DNA from: Lachnospiraceae bacterium
GTDB lineage: Bacteria > Bacillota > Clostridia > Lachnospirales > Lachnospiraceae
Assembly (NCBI GenBank): GCA_910575475.1
Contig: CAJTGD010000041.1
Span: 1 to 49,604, forward strand
Direction of reading: 5' to 3'
DNA: 49,604 bases
Shown here: positions 34,071 to 42,421 of the stretch, piece after piece
Layout of the letters: the number at the start of each line of letters is the position of its first letter
Numbering within the stretch: position 1 is the stretch's first letter
Notes under the pieces: model-generated
The model's input: only the letters and a program-made list of their open reading frames with translations
What the model was told of the DNA's origin: nothing
The model's database searches: none
Translations under genes and position numbers: made by a program

Positions 34071-35153
34071 ATGAGAACGTACCTTGTGACCGGCGGCGCC
34101 GGTTTTATTGGTTCCAATTATATACATTATATGTTTCGGAAGTATCAGGACGAGATCCGGATCATCAACGTGGACAAGCTGACCTATGCGGGGAACCTTG
34201 AGAATCTCAAAGACGTGGAGGAACGTGAAAATTATACCTTTATCAAGGCCGACATCTGTGATTCCGACGAGATCCGGCAGATCTTCAGGGAGAATGACAT
34301 CGACCGGGTAGTTCATTTTGCGGCAGAGAGCCATGTGGACAGAAGCATCCGCAACCCGGAGGTGTTTGTGCAGACCAATGTCCTGGGGACGCTGGTCATG
34401 CTGAATGCGGCGAAGGAAGCCTGGGAGCTGCCGGACGGAACTTTTAAAGAAGATAAAAGGTTTCTGCATGTGTCTACGGATGAGGTCTACGGCTCTCTGG
34501 AAAATGAGACGGATTTCTTTTATGAGACTACGCCTTATGATCCCCACAGCCCCTATTCGGCAAGCAAGGCATCGTCGGATATGCTCGTAAAGTCTTATAT
34601 GGATACCTACAGATTCCCGGCGAATATCACGAACTGCAGCAATAATTACGGGCCGTACCAGTTCCCGGAAAAGCTGATCCCGCTGATCATCAACAACGCG
34701 CTTCAGGGAAAGAAGCTCCCGGTATACGGCGACGGAAAGAACGTCCGCGACTGGCTGTATGTGGAGGATCATGCAAAGGGGATCGACATGGTGCAGGAAA
34801 AGGGAAGGCTTTTTGAGACGTACAATATCGGAGGCCACAACGAAAAGCAGAATATCCAGATCATTCATATCATTCTCGACACTCTGCAGGAGATGCTCCC
34901 GGAGGGAGACCCGAGGAAGCAGCTGGTCAGCGAAGAACTCATCACATATGTGGAGGACAGAAAAGGACATGACCGGCGCTATGCCATTGCACCGGATAAG
35001 ATCAAAAAAGAGATCGGATGGTATCCGGAGACAAAGTTTGAGGACGGGATCCGTCTCACGATCCAATGGTTTTTTGAACACGAAGAATGGATGAAGAATG
35101 TCACAAGCGGAGAGTATCAAAAATATTATGAAGACATGTATCAGCAGAGATAA
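34071..35153 (+). CDS. rfbB: dTDP-glucose 4,6-dehydratase
   Basis: A 360-residue short-chain dehydrogenase-type enzyme making dTDP-4-keto-6-deoxyglucose, the branch point for rhamnose and amino-deoxy sugars. NAD binding is TGGAGFIGSNYIHYM (7-21). The catalytic residues are Thr136-Asp137-Glu138 in HVSTDEVYGS and Tyr162-x3-Lys166 in SPYSASKAS. The segment NITNCSNNYGPYQFPEKLIP is typical of RmlB. The start is ATG 34071 behind GGAGGAAAG. It is the first gene of the operon and overlaps the glycosyltransferase gene by 26 bases. Confidence 0.97.
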   Translation: MRTYLVTGGAGFIGSNYIHYMFRKYQDEIRIINVDKLTYAGNLENLKDVEERENYTFIKADICDSDEIRQIFRENDIDRVVHFAAESHVDRSIRNPEVFVQTNVLGTLVMLNAAKEAWELPDGTFKEDKRFLHVSTDEVYGSLENETDFFYETTPYDPHSPYSASKASSDMLVKSYMDTYRFPANITNCSNNYGPYQFPEKLIPLIINNALQGKKLPVYGDGKNVRDWLYVEDHAKGIDMVQEKGRLFETYNIGGHNEKQNIQIIHIILDTLQEMLPEGDPRKQLVSEELITYVEDRKGHDRRYAIAPDKIKKEIGWYPETKFEDGIRLTIQWFFEHEEWMKNVTSGEYQKYYEDMYQQR

Positions 35154-36405
35154 AAAGCCAAAGGTATCGGTCGTCCTTGCGGTCTATAACCATGAACAGT
35201 TTGTGGGGCAGACGATCGAGAGCATTATCGGACAGTCGTTTGAGGACTGGGAGCTCATCATCATTGACGACTGCTCAAAAGACGGTTCCGCAGACACGGT
35301 CAGGAAGTGCATCCGGGGGGCATCCGCAAAGGCGGGGATCTCCGGAACAGACGGGCTTTCTCCGGTACAGAATGACGACGGAAGGATCCGTTTTTATCAG
35401 GCGGAAAAAAACAGGGGGACCGTGCGGACCTTCAATGAACTGCTGGAAAAAGCCAGAGGAGAGTATGTGGCATTCATAGGCTCGGATGATATCTGGCACA
35501 GCGGAAAATTACAGGAGCAGGTCGAGTATATGGAGCAGCACAGGGAGACGGCAGCCTGCTTTTCCTGGGCAGAGTTTATCGATGAAAACGGCAGGCTGTA
35601 TTCCAAGCTGGGTCAGGAGTGCGACTATGACACGCAGATCTTCATGCACAGGAACCGCGCTCAGGGGGAAGCTTTGCGCTATTTTTTCGACAGCGCCAAT
35701 TATTTCTGCCACCCAAGCGCCCTGATCCGTTCCGAAGTGATCCGGGAGATCGGCGGATTTGATCCCAGATTCCGCCAGCTCCATGATTTCGATTACTGGG
35801 TAAGGATTCTTCAAAAATATCCGGTACACATCATTGAGAAGCCACTTGTGCAGTACAGGCGGCTCAGTACGGAAAATGACAGCCTCAGCGCGGTCAACAA
35901 GCAGAATATGATCCGTTTCATGAATGAGATCCAGACGATCATCTATACCATGATCAAAGAAATGAACCGGGAGATCTTCTGCGAGGCATTTCATGACCTG
36001 CTGAAAAAGGAGATCACGACAGAGGCACAGCTGGTCTGCGAGAAATATTTTGTCCTGCTCGGCTGGCATATGATGGGAGTCAATAACCGGCAGCCTGCCG
36101 CGCGTTTTCTGGATGAGCTTCTGGATGACGGCCTGATAGAATGTCTGGAAGAGGAATACCAGTATTCCCTGAATGATTATTATGAAGAGCTGGGAAATAC
36201 CTGGAAGCTTTATCCGTTTGATTTTTACCAGGAATATGAGATCTTAGAGGAGAAGCATCAGGCGCTGCAAAAGGCATACCGGTTCCAGGAAAAGGCTGTT
36301 TCCAGGCTGAACCGGCAGATACAGGGGATGAGCCGGACATTATCATGGCGCATCACAAAACCATTGAGGGAAGTGAAGAGATTAGGGGTTAAAAAGGAAA
36401 AATGA
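35128..36405 (+). CDS. GT2 glycosyltransferase with C-terminal coiled coil
   Basis: A 425-residue family 2 transferase. The GT-A domain (about 10-250) begins KVSVVLAVYNHEQFVGQTIE, has IIIDDCSKDGS for nucleotide binding and the DxD-like FIGSDDIW. HDFDYWVRILQKYP marks the end of the catalytic part. A linker leads to a coiled coil (about 365-400) and the MSRTLSWRITKPLREVKR tail, a motif common at the end of polysaccharide glycosyltransferases. ATG 35128 lies inside the end of rfbB, with GGAGAG before it. The donor sugar is unknown; rhamnose or the 3-acetamido sugar made by neighbours is likely. Confidence 0.88.
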   Translation: MKTCISRDKKPKVSVVLAVYNHEQFVGQTIESIIGQSFEDWELIIIDDCSKDGSADTVRKCIRGASAKAGISGTDGLSPVQNDDGRIRFYQAEKNRGTVRTFNELLEKARGEYVAFIGSDDIWHSGKLQEQVEYMEQHRETAACFSWAEFIDENGRLYSKLGQECDYDTQIFMHRNRAQGEALRYFFDSANYFCHPSALIRSEVIREIGGFDPRFRQLHDFDYWVRILQKYPVHIIEKPLVQYRRLSTENDSLSAVNKQNMIRFMNEIQTIIYTMIKEMNREIFCEAFHDLLKKEITTEAQLVCEKYFVLLGWHMMGVNNRQPAARFLDELLDDGLIECLEEEYQYSLNDYYEELGNTWKLYPFDFYQEYEILEEKHQALQKAYRFQEKAVSRLNRQIQGMSRTLSWRITKPLREVKRLGVKKEK

Positions 36406-36839
36406 ATGTCAAATTAATAGGATTTCCGCGGCATACGGATGAATACGGCAGTCTCGTTCCGATCGAAGCGTCAGATAACGTTCCCTTTGAGATCAAGAGG
36501 GTGTACTACATTTACGGCGTGGATGAAGGGGTGCGCAGAGGCTTCCATTCTCATGCAGAACTGAAGCAGGTGCTGATCTGTGTCTCCGGGCAGGTTACGA
36601 TCCTGGTAAAGACACCATGGGAGGAGCAGGAGATTCTTCTGGACGATCCGCAGAAAGGACTGTATATAGGACCTATGATCTGGCGGGAGATGTTTGATTT
36701 TTCAGGAGACGCGGTTCTCCTTGTTCTGGCGTCAGATCATTATAAGGTAGAAGATTATATCAGAAATTACAATCAATATGAGGAAACGGCACGGCAGTAT
36801 TTTGCGGAAGGCCAGTCAGTTTGTGAGGACAGAACATGA
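36402..36839 (+). CDS. fdtA: dTDP-4-keto-6-deoxyhexose 3,4-ketoisomerase (FdtA/QdtA-like)
   Basis: A 145-residue cupin of the WxcM-like family. It moves the keto group of dTDP-4-keto-6-deoxyglucose from C4 to C3. Visible are the start GFPRHTDEYGSLVPIEAS, RVYYIYGVDEGVRRGFHSHA with the active-site His residues, and KQVLICVSGQVTI. FdtA gives the galacto and QdtA the gluco product; the sequence alone does not let me decide, so the symbol is by class. It overlaps the gene before (ATGA, 36402-36405) and the one after (36836-36839), so the three are tightly coupled. Confidence 0.88.
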   Translation: MNVKLIGFPRHTDEYGSLVPIEASDNVPFEIKRVYYIYGVDEGVRRGFHSHAELKQVLICVSGQVTILVKTPWEEQEILLDDPQKGLYIGPMIWREMFDFSGDAVLLVLASDHYKVEDYIRNYNQYEETARQYFAEGQSVCEDRT

Positions 36840-37924
36840 ACATACCATTTGTGTCATTTGAAAAAATGCACGATGAGATCAGAGATGAGATATACGGAAA
36901 GTTTCAGGAAGTATATGAAAAGAACTGGTTTATCCAGGGGACGGAGTTGGAACTGTTTGAAAAAGAATTTGCACAGTATTCCAATGTGAAAGAATGCGTC
37001 GGCGTGGGCAATGGGCTTGATGCCATTTTTCTTGCGCTCAAAGCCTTAGGGGTAGGGAAAGGCGACGAGGTGATCCTGCCCGGCAATACCTTTATCGCAA
37101 CGGCGCTGGCTGTGACCTATACGGGTGCGGTTCCGGTTTTTGCAGAGCCGGATATCCGGACCTATAATATGGACGGACGGGGATTGGAAGAGGCTTATAC
37201 AGACAACACCAAAGCCGTGATCCCGGTACATTTATACGGACAGCCTGCAGATATGGACGCGGTGATGGACTTTGCGTCCAGGCATCAGCTGTATGTGGTC
37301 GAGGACTGCGCGCAGGCCCACGGTGCGGAGTATAAAGGGAAAAAGACAGGCACCTTCGGCAATGCGGGGTGTTTCAGCTTTTATCCGGGGAAGAACCTGG
37401 GAGCGCTTGGAGACGGAGGGGCAGTGATCACAAATGATAAAAGGATCGCGGATAAGGTACGTGCGCTTGGAAACTACGGTTTTCGGAAAAAGTATGACTG
37501 TCAGTATCTGGGCCATAACAGCCGTCTCGATGAAGTCCAGGCGGGATTTTTGCGGGTCAAGCTGAAATATCTGGACAAATATAATGCATACCGGAACCGG
37601 GTCGCAAAACGATATCTTCAGGAGATTAAAAATCCCAGGCTGACCTTGCCGCAGACCGCCGCGGACAGAACCCATGTATGGCATATTTTTGCTGTTCTAT
37701 GCGAGGAGCGGGACAGGCTGCAGTCCTATCTGGCAGACCGCGGTGTGATGACGGTATGCCATTATCCGATCCCGATCTATGAGCAGGAAGCTTACCGTTT
37801 CCTGGAATCGGGGAAATATCCGGTGACAAAAAGGATCGCCTCGCAGGAGCTGAGCCTTCCGATGTATTATGGGATCACAGATGAGGAGATCGGGTATATC
37901 ATCCGGCTGCTGAATGAGTTTTAG
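36836..37924 (+). CDS. fdtB: DegT/DnrJ sugar aminotransferase (FdtB/QdtB-like)
   Basis: A 362-residue PLP enzyme of the DegT/DnrJ/EryC1/StrS family. It aminates the 3-keto sugar nucleotide at C3 using an amino acid donor. PLP Lys186 is in SFYPGKNLGALGDGG, the cofactor-stacking region is VGNGLDAIFLAL, and EDCAQAHGA carries the Asp that contacts the pyridine nitrogen. The start overlaps the ketoisomerase gene by 4 bases, and the acyltransferase gene follows 14 bases after its stop. This order (isomerase, aminotransferase, acyltransferase) is that of dTDP-Fuc3NAc/Qui3NAc pathways. Confidence 0.92.
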   Translation: MNIPFVSFEKMHDEIRDEIYGKFQEVYEKNWFIQGTELELFEKEFAQYSNVKECVGVGNGLDAIFLALKALGVGKGDEVILPGNTFIATALAVTYTGAVPVFAEPDIRTYNMDGRGLEEAYTDNTKAVIPVHLYGQPADMDAVMDFASRHQLYVVEDCAQAHGAEYKGKKTGTFGNAGCFSFYPGKNLGALGDGGAVITNDKRIADKVRALGNYGFRKKYDCQYLGHNSRLDEVQAGFLRVKLKYLDKYNAYRNRVAKRYLQEIKNPRLTLPQTAADRTHVWHIFAVLCEERDRLQSYLADRGVMTVCHYPIPIYEQEAYRFLESGKYPVTKRIASQELSLPMYYGITDEEIGYIIRLLNEF

Positions 37925-37938
37925 AAGGAGAAGCAGAT

Positions 37939-38370
37939 ATGATACATCAACTGGCGGACGTGCAGTCAGAACAGATCGGCGAAAATACAAACATCTGGCA
38001 GTTTACAGTGGTCCTGCCCGGTGCGGTCATCGGGGAAGACTGCAATATCTGTTCCCATTGCTTTATAGAAAATGATGTGAAGGTGGGGAATCATGTCACG
38101 ATCAAGGCGGGCGTCTATCTGTGGGACGGGATCACGGTCGAGGACTCCGTCTTTATCGGGCCCAATGCCACATTCTGCAATGACAGATATCCAAAGTCCA
38201 AAAACAAAGAATTTCATCTGGAGAGGATCCTGATCAGGAGGGGGGCTTCCATCGGAGCCAATGCCACCATCCTGCCGGGCGTCGTGATCGGAGAAAATGC
38301 GATGATCGCGGCGGGGGCAGTGGTCACAAAAGATGTGGGGGCAGATATGATCATAAAGGGGAAATACTAG
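37939..38370 (+). CDS. fdtC: Left-handed beta-helix N-acyltransferase (FdtC/QdtC-like)
   Basis: A 143-residue acyltransferase with hexapeptide repeats across most of its length (for example IGENTNIWQF, VIGEDCNICSHC, VKVGNHVTIKAG, IGANATILPGVVIGENAMI). It probably adds acetyl from acetyl-CoA to the 3-amino group of the dTDP-sugar made by the two genes before it. It is shorter than many FdtC proteins (about 190 residues), ending right after the helix, so the C-terminal part is reduced. AAGGAG precedes ATG 37939. The next start (GTG) shares the last base of its stop codon. Confidence 0.88.
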   Translation: MIHQLADVQSEQIGENTNIWQFTVVLPGAVIGEDCNICSHCFIENDVKVGNHVTIKAGVYLWDGITVEDSVFIGPNATFCNDRYPKSKNKEFHLERILIRRGASIGANATILPGVVIGENAMIAAGAVVTKDVGADMIIKGKY

Positions 38371-39611
38371 TGTTAAAACAAAAAGCAAAAAATTTTTATC
38401 ATAAGCATATGGATAATCCTGTACTCAAAGGGATGCTCGCAGGATACCGCAGGTACAGCCGGAAGGGAAAAAGACTCCGGGTAGTTCTGATCTGCCAGAT
38501 GCCCCAGCTCTGGAATAAGCAGGAGAGCGTATACCTACAGATGCTGCGGGATCCGCAGTTCGAATGCACCATATTGACGGTGCCCGACGAAAGCATAGCG
38601 AAGGAGCATCAGAAGGAGTCTCTGGCCTTTTTTGACCGGCTGGAGGGAAGGGTCATTCAGGCACAGAAGGCGGACGGGAGCTGGGCCTCTTTGGAAGAGC
38701 TGCGTCCGGACTACGTGTTTTATCAGAGACCTTACGACCACTATCTTCCGGAATGCTACCGGAGCGGGACTGTGGCAGCCTATGCCAGGATCTGTTATAT
38801 CCCGTATTGCTATGCCTGTACTGTGCCGGTTGAGGCAAGCTGCTATCATCAGGCATTTTTTACCAACGTATATCTTTTTTTTGCAGAGAATGCTTATGCC
38901 AGAGACCTGGTGTATCACAGGGAAGAAGCGCTGTATGGGGCAGGGAGAAAGAAGGCGCTTTATCTTGGGTATCCGGCGCTGGATCAGATCCTTAGCGCCA
39001 GGAGCGTAAAGAGCATGTTCTGGGAGAAGGAGGAAGACGCGGGGATATTTAAAATGCTCTGGTGTCCGCGCTGGACGACAGACAAGAACCTGGGAAGCAG
39101 CAACTTTTTTGAATATAAGGATGCTCTGCCGGGGCTGGTGCAGTCGAAGAAAGACTGGTCCATGGTATTCCGCCCTCATCCCATGATGTTTGACAACTTT
39201 GTAAAGACCGGTGAGATGACGGCCCGGGAAGCAGAGAGCTATCTGCGGCAGTATCAGGCGCAGGCGGGTCTGTATTATGATAAAGAAGCGGATTATTATG
39301 CGACGCTCTGGAGATCGGATATTCTGATTGCCGACCTGACAACCGTGATGATCGAATATCTTGTGACGAGAAAACCGATCATTTACTGCGTCGCGGATAT
39401 TGAATATAACGCGTTTATGAAGGGGATCCTGTCAGGCTGCTACTGCGTGGAGACCTGGGAAGAGCTAAGGCAGACGATCGCCATGCTTTCTGCCGGCGAG
39501 GATCCGCTAAAGGAACAGAGAGAAGCGGCCGCGGATCTGCTGCTCAAGGGGAAAGAGCATGCAGCCGAAGCAATAGTAAGGGAACTGAAAAAGGATTTTT
39601 ATTACAAATAG
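38370..39611 (+). CDS. CDP-glycerol glycerophosphotransferase-family protein
   Basis: A 413-residue GT-B-fold protein similar to TagB/TagF-type glycerophosphotransferases, which transfer glycerol phosphate from CDP-glycerol to a teichoic-acid linker or chain. The N-terminal half starts VVLICQMPQLWNKQESVYLQ. The C-terminal half carries MVFRPHPMM (nucleotide-phosphate contacts) and the family segment DILIADLTTVMIEYLVTRKP followed by IIYC. GTG 38370 with AAGGGG upstream is the likely start. No CDP-glycerol synthase (tagD) is in the window, so the real donor could be another CDP-linked unit, perhaps from the neighbouring nucleotidyltransferase fusion. That link is inference. Confidence 0.8.
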   Translation: MLKQKAKNFYHKHMDNPVLKGMLAGYRRYSRKGKRLRVVLICQMPQLWNKQESVYLQMLRDPQFECTILTVPDESIAKEHQKESLAFFDRLEGRVIQAQKADGSWASLEELRPDYVFYQRPYDHYLPECYRSGTVAAYARICYIPYCYACTVPVEASCYHQAFFTNVYLFFAENAYARDLVYHREEALYGAGRKKALYLGYPALDQILSARSVKSMFWEKEEDAGIFKMLWCPRWTTDKNLGSSNFFEYKDALPGLVQSKKDWSMVFRPHPMMFDNFVKTGEMTAREAESYLRQYQAQAGLYYDKEADYYATLWRSDILIADLTTVMIEYLVTRKPIIYCVADIEYNAFMKGILSGCYCVETWEELRQTIAMLSAGEDPLKEQREAAADLLLKGKEHAAEAIVRELKKDFYYK

Positions 39612-39623
39612 CAGGAGAGAAAG

Positions 39624-41456
39624 ATGCAGGGACTCATATTAGCGGCAGGCATGGGAAAGAGACTCAAGGAGCTGACGCAGGACAATACCAAATGCATGGT
39701 CCGGGTAAACGGGGTATCGCTGATCGAGCGGATGCTTCATCAGCTGGATCAGCTTCAGCTGTCCAGGATCGTGATCGTGATCGGCTATGAGGCAGAAAAG
39801 CTGGTTCAATACATCAGCACACTGGATATCAGGACAGAGATCTGCTATGTGGAGAATCCGATCTATGATAAAACGAACAATATCTATTCACTGGCGCTGG
39901 CAAAGGACTATCTGATCCAGGAAGATACCCTGCTGCTGGAAAGCGATCTGATCTTCGAGGACAGCGTCCTGGAGACCCTTCTGGAGGATGAGAGAGAGAC
40001 GCTCGCGCTGGTGGACAAGTATGAGAACTGGATGGACGGAACGGTGATCCGGGTGGACGGCCAGGACAAGATACTGGATTTTATCCCGGGCAGTAAGTTT
40101 GTATTCGAAGACATTCCGGAATATTATAAAACCGTAAATATTTATAAATTCAGCAGGCATTTTTCAGAATTTCACTATGTGCCTTTTCTGGATGCCTATT
40201 CGAAGGCTCTGGGCAACAATGAATACTATGAGCAGGTGCTCAGAGTGATCACCATGCTGGAGGAACCGGAGATCCGGGCGAAGCGCCTTGACGGTCAGCT
40301 TTGGTATGAGATCGACGATATTCAGGACCTGGATATCGCGGCCTCCATGTTTGCGCCGGATGATGACAAGAAGGTAGAACTGATCCAGCAGAGATACGGG
40401 GGCTACTGGCGTTATCCCAAAATGCTGGACTTCTGCTATCTGGTCAATCCGTACTTCCCGCCCCAGAGACTGATGGATGAGGTGAAGGCAAATTTTGAAG
40501 CGCTCTTTACCCAGTATCCTTCCGGAATGCGGGTCAATTCCCTGCTGGCCGGAAAAAATTTCGGCGTGCGCCAGGAAAATATTCTGGTCGGAAATGGCGC
40601 CGCGGAGCTGATCAAGTCCCTGATGGGGCAGCTCCGGGGCAGAACGGGCCTGATCCGTCCGACCTTTGAGGAATACCCGAACCGATACAGGGAAGAGGAT
40701 GAGGTGGTATTTCTGCCGGAGAATGAAAATTTCACATATACGGCTTTTGACCTGATGGATTTCTTCGGAGATAAGGAGATCAAAAATCTGATCCTGGTCA
40801 ATCCGGATAATCCGACAGGAAACTATATATCCAGAGCAGGGGTGCTGGAGCTTGCTGCATGGACCGAAAGCAAAGGGATCCGTCTGATCGTGGATGAATC
40901 CTTTGCAGATTTTTCCGTGGAAGGCAGTACCCTGATCGAGCAGGGGACACTGGAACAATACCCGCATCTGTACGTGATGAAGAGCATTTCCAAGTGCTAC
41001 GGCGTACCGGGGCTTCGGCTGGGCGTGATGGCATCCGGTGATATAGCCGCCGTCTCCCGCATGAAAAAGGACGTTGCCATCTGGAATATCAACTCCTTTG
41101 CAGAATTTTATATGCAGATCGAGGAAAAATATAAAAAGGATTATGCCTGTTCTTTGAAGCTGCTGCGGGAAGAACGGAACCGTTTTTACAGTCTGCTTGG
41201 GCGGATCCCGGAGATTCGGGTCATCCCCTCCCAGGCTAATTATATGATGGCTGAGATCATAAACGGAATGACTGCAAAGGAATTGACAAAGCGCCTTCTA
41301 CTGGGACATCATATCTTTATCAAGGACCTGTCAGGAAAGATCAGACGGGGAGACAGGCAGTTTGTGCGCATTGCGGTCCGGAATGCACAGGATAACGACC
41401 GGCTGGTCCGGGCCTTGAAGGACGAGCTGCAGGGGAGAGGAAGTGGATATTTTTGA
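39624..41456 (+). CDS. Nucleotidyltransferase-aminotransferase fusion protein
   Basis: A 610-residue two-domain enzyme. Residues 1-245 form a nucleotidyltransferase like the phosphocholine cytidylyltransferases: MQGLILAAGMGKRLKELTQD, TKCMVRVNG, IYDKTNNIYSLALA and LLLESDLIFED. Residues about 255-610 form a fold-type I PLP enzyme of the HisC/CobD type: VGNGAAELIKSL, LVNPDNPTGNYI, RLIVDESFADFS, and the PLP Lys457 in MKSISKCYGVPGLRLG. Such fusions usually make and activate an amino-alcohol or aminophosphonate (known example: PntC in phosphonate pathways). No phosphonate genes are in the window, and a CobD-like decarboxylation is also possible. CAGGAG precedes ATG 39624. The next gene overlaps (TTGA), so the products likely work together. 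The substrate is unknown. Confidence 0.8.
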   Translation: MQGLILAAGMGKRLKELTQDNTKCMVRVNGVSLIERMLHQLDQLQLSRIVIVIGYEAEKLVQYISTLDIRTEICYVENPIYDKTNNIYSLALAKDYLIQEDTLLLESDLIFEDSVLETLLEDERETLALVDKYENWMDGTVIRVDGQDKILDFIPGSKFVFEDIPEYYKTVNIYKFSRHFSEFHYVPFLDAYSKALGNNEYYEQVLRVITMLEEPEIRAKRLDGQLWYEIDDIQDLDIAASMFAPDDDKKVELIQQRYGGYWRYPKMLDFCYLVNPYFPPQRLMDEVKANFEALFTQYPSGMRVNSLLAGKNFGVRQENILVGNGAAELIKSLMGQLRGRTGLIRPTFEEYPNRYREEDEVVFLPENENFTYTAFDLMDFFGDKEIKNLILVNPDNPTGNYISRAGVLELAAWTESKGIRLIVDESFADFSVEGSTLIEQGTLEQYPHLYVMKSISKCYGVPGLRLGVMASGDIAAVSRMKKDVAIWNINSFAEFYMQIEEKYKKDYACSLKLLREERNRFYSLLGRIPEIRVIPSQANYMMAEIINGMTAKELTKRLLLGHHIFIKDLSGKIRRGDRQFVRIAVRNAQDNDRLVRALKDELQGRGSGYF

Positions 41457-42403
41457 AAGTGATCTCATATACCGATATCATCCGGCTGAACATACCGGTA
41501 ACAGACTGTTACCAATGGGTGGAGGAAATGATCCGGGAAAAAAGCTCTGCCCTTCTGCAGCCGAAGATCAGCATGAAGCCCAGGGAGGACGTGTTCTGCA
41601 ATGTGATGCCTGGGATCATCCGGAGCGCGGACGGATTGCGGGGCGGAGTCAAGGTAGTGACCAGATATCCGTCCAGGGCACCGGGGCTGGACAGTAAGCT
41701 TCTGCTGTTTGACGCAGAGAACGGAGAGTTTCTGGCTTTGATGGACGCCAACTGGATCACAGCCATGCGGACCGGCGCTGTGGCGGCGCATTCCATCCGG
41801 CTTTTTGCCAAAAAGGATTTCCGCAGGATCGGCATGATGGGGCTGGGGAATACGGCGCGGGCAGTGATGCTGTTTCTGGCGGAACTGATGCCGGAGCGGG
41901 AGCTGGAAGTCAGCCTGCTGCGCTATAAGGGGCAGGAAAAGCTGTATGTGGAGCGATTTGCACAGTATCAGAATCTGAGGTTTCATTTCGCGGAAAAGCC
42001 CGAGGACATCATCCGGGGATCCGATGTGGCAGTCTCCGCAGTGACCTACCTGCCGGATGACATCTGCAGCGACGCGTGCTTTCCGGAAGGAATCCTGGTC
42101 GTGCCGGTCCATACCCGGGGATTTACCAACTGCGACCTGTTTTTCGATAAGGTCTATGCGGATGACTACGGACATGTATGCCATTTTAAAAATTTCGACA
42201 GATTCCGCTCTTTTGCGGAGGTCAGTGATGTTGTAAACAAAAGGGCGCCGGGCAGAGAAAATGACAGGGAAAGGATCCTTGCCTACAATATAGGGATCTC
42301 CCTGCACGATATCAACCTTGCGTCTCACATTTACCAGAGCGCGGATCTGGAAAAGCTTCCGGACATCGATCTGCAGGAGCCTGCGGAAAAGTTCTGGATA
42401 TGA
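41453..42403 (+). CDS. Ornithine cyclodeaminase/mu-crystallin-family enzyme
   Basis: A 316-residue protein of the OCD family, NAD(P)-dependent enzymes acting on amino acids or imines. Typical elements are GGVKVVTRYP with the conserved Lys, LMDANWITAMRTGAVAAHS with the carboxylate-binding Arg, and the dinucleotide motif IGMMGLGNTARAVM. The fingerprint reads GLGNTA where most relatives have GxGxQA, and the catalytic-Asp region reads RGFTNCDLFF, so the substrate is probably not ornithine. Likely start: TTG 41453, overlapping the stop of the fusion gene; GTG 41459 is an alternative. By context it supplies or changes the amino compound used by the fusion enzyme. Confidence 0.85.
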   Translation: MKVISYTDIIRLNIPVTDCYQWVEEMIREKSSALLQPKISMKPREDVFCNVMPGIIRSADGLRGGVKVVTRYPSRAPGLDSKLLLFDAENGEFLALMDANWITAMRTGAVAAHSIRLFAKKDFRRIGMMGLGNTARAVMLFLAELMPERELEVSLLRYKGQEKLYVERFAQYQNLRFHFAEKPEDIIRGSDVAVSAVTYLPDDICSDACFPEGILVVPVHTRGFTNCDLFFDKVYADDYGHVCHFKNFDRFRSFAEVSDVVNKRAPGRENDRERILAYNIGISLHDINLASHIYQSADLEKLPDIDLQEPAEKFWI

Positions 42404-42421
42404 TTCAACAGGAGGTTCACA

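Noticed and set aside
34035..35120. 361-residue minus-strand open frame opposite rfbB
   Set aside because: It is the antisense of intact rfbB and has no recognisable domain or ribosome site.
39624..42403. Phosphonate biosynthesis locus (PntC type)
   Set aside because: No PEP mutase or phosphonopyruvate decarboxylase gene is in the window and the PLP domain looks like HisC/CobD; kept only as an alternative.
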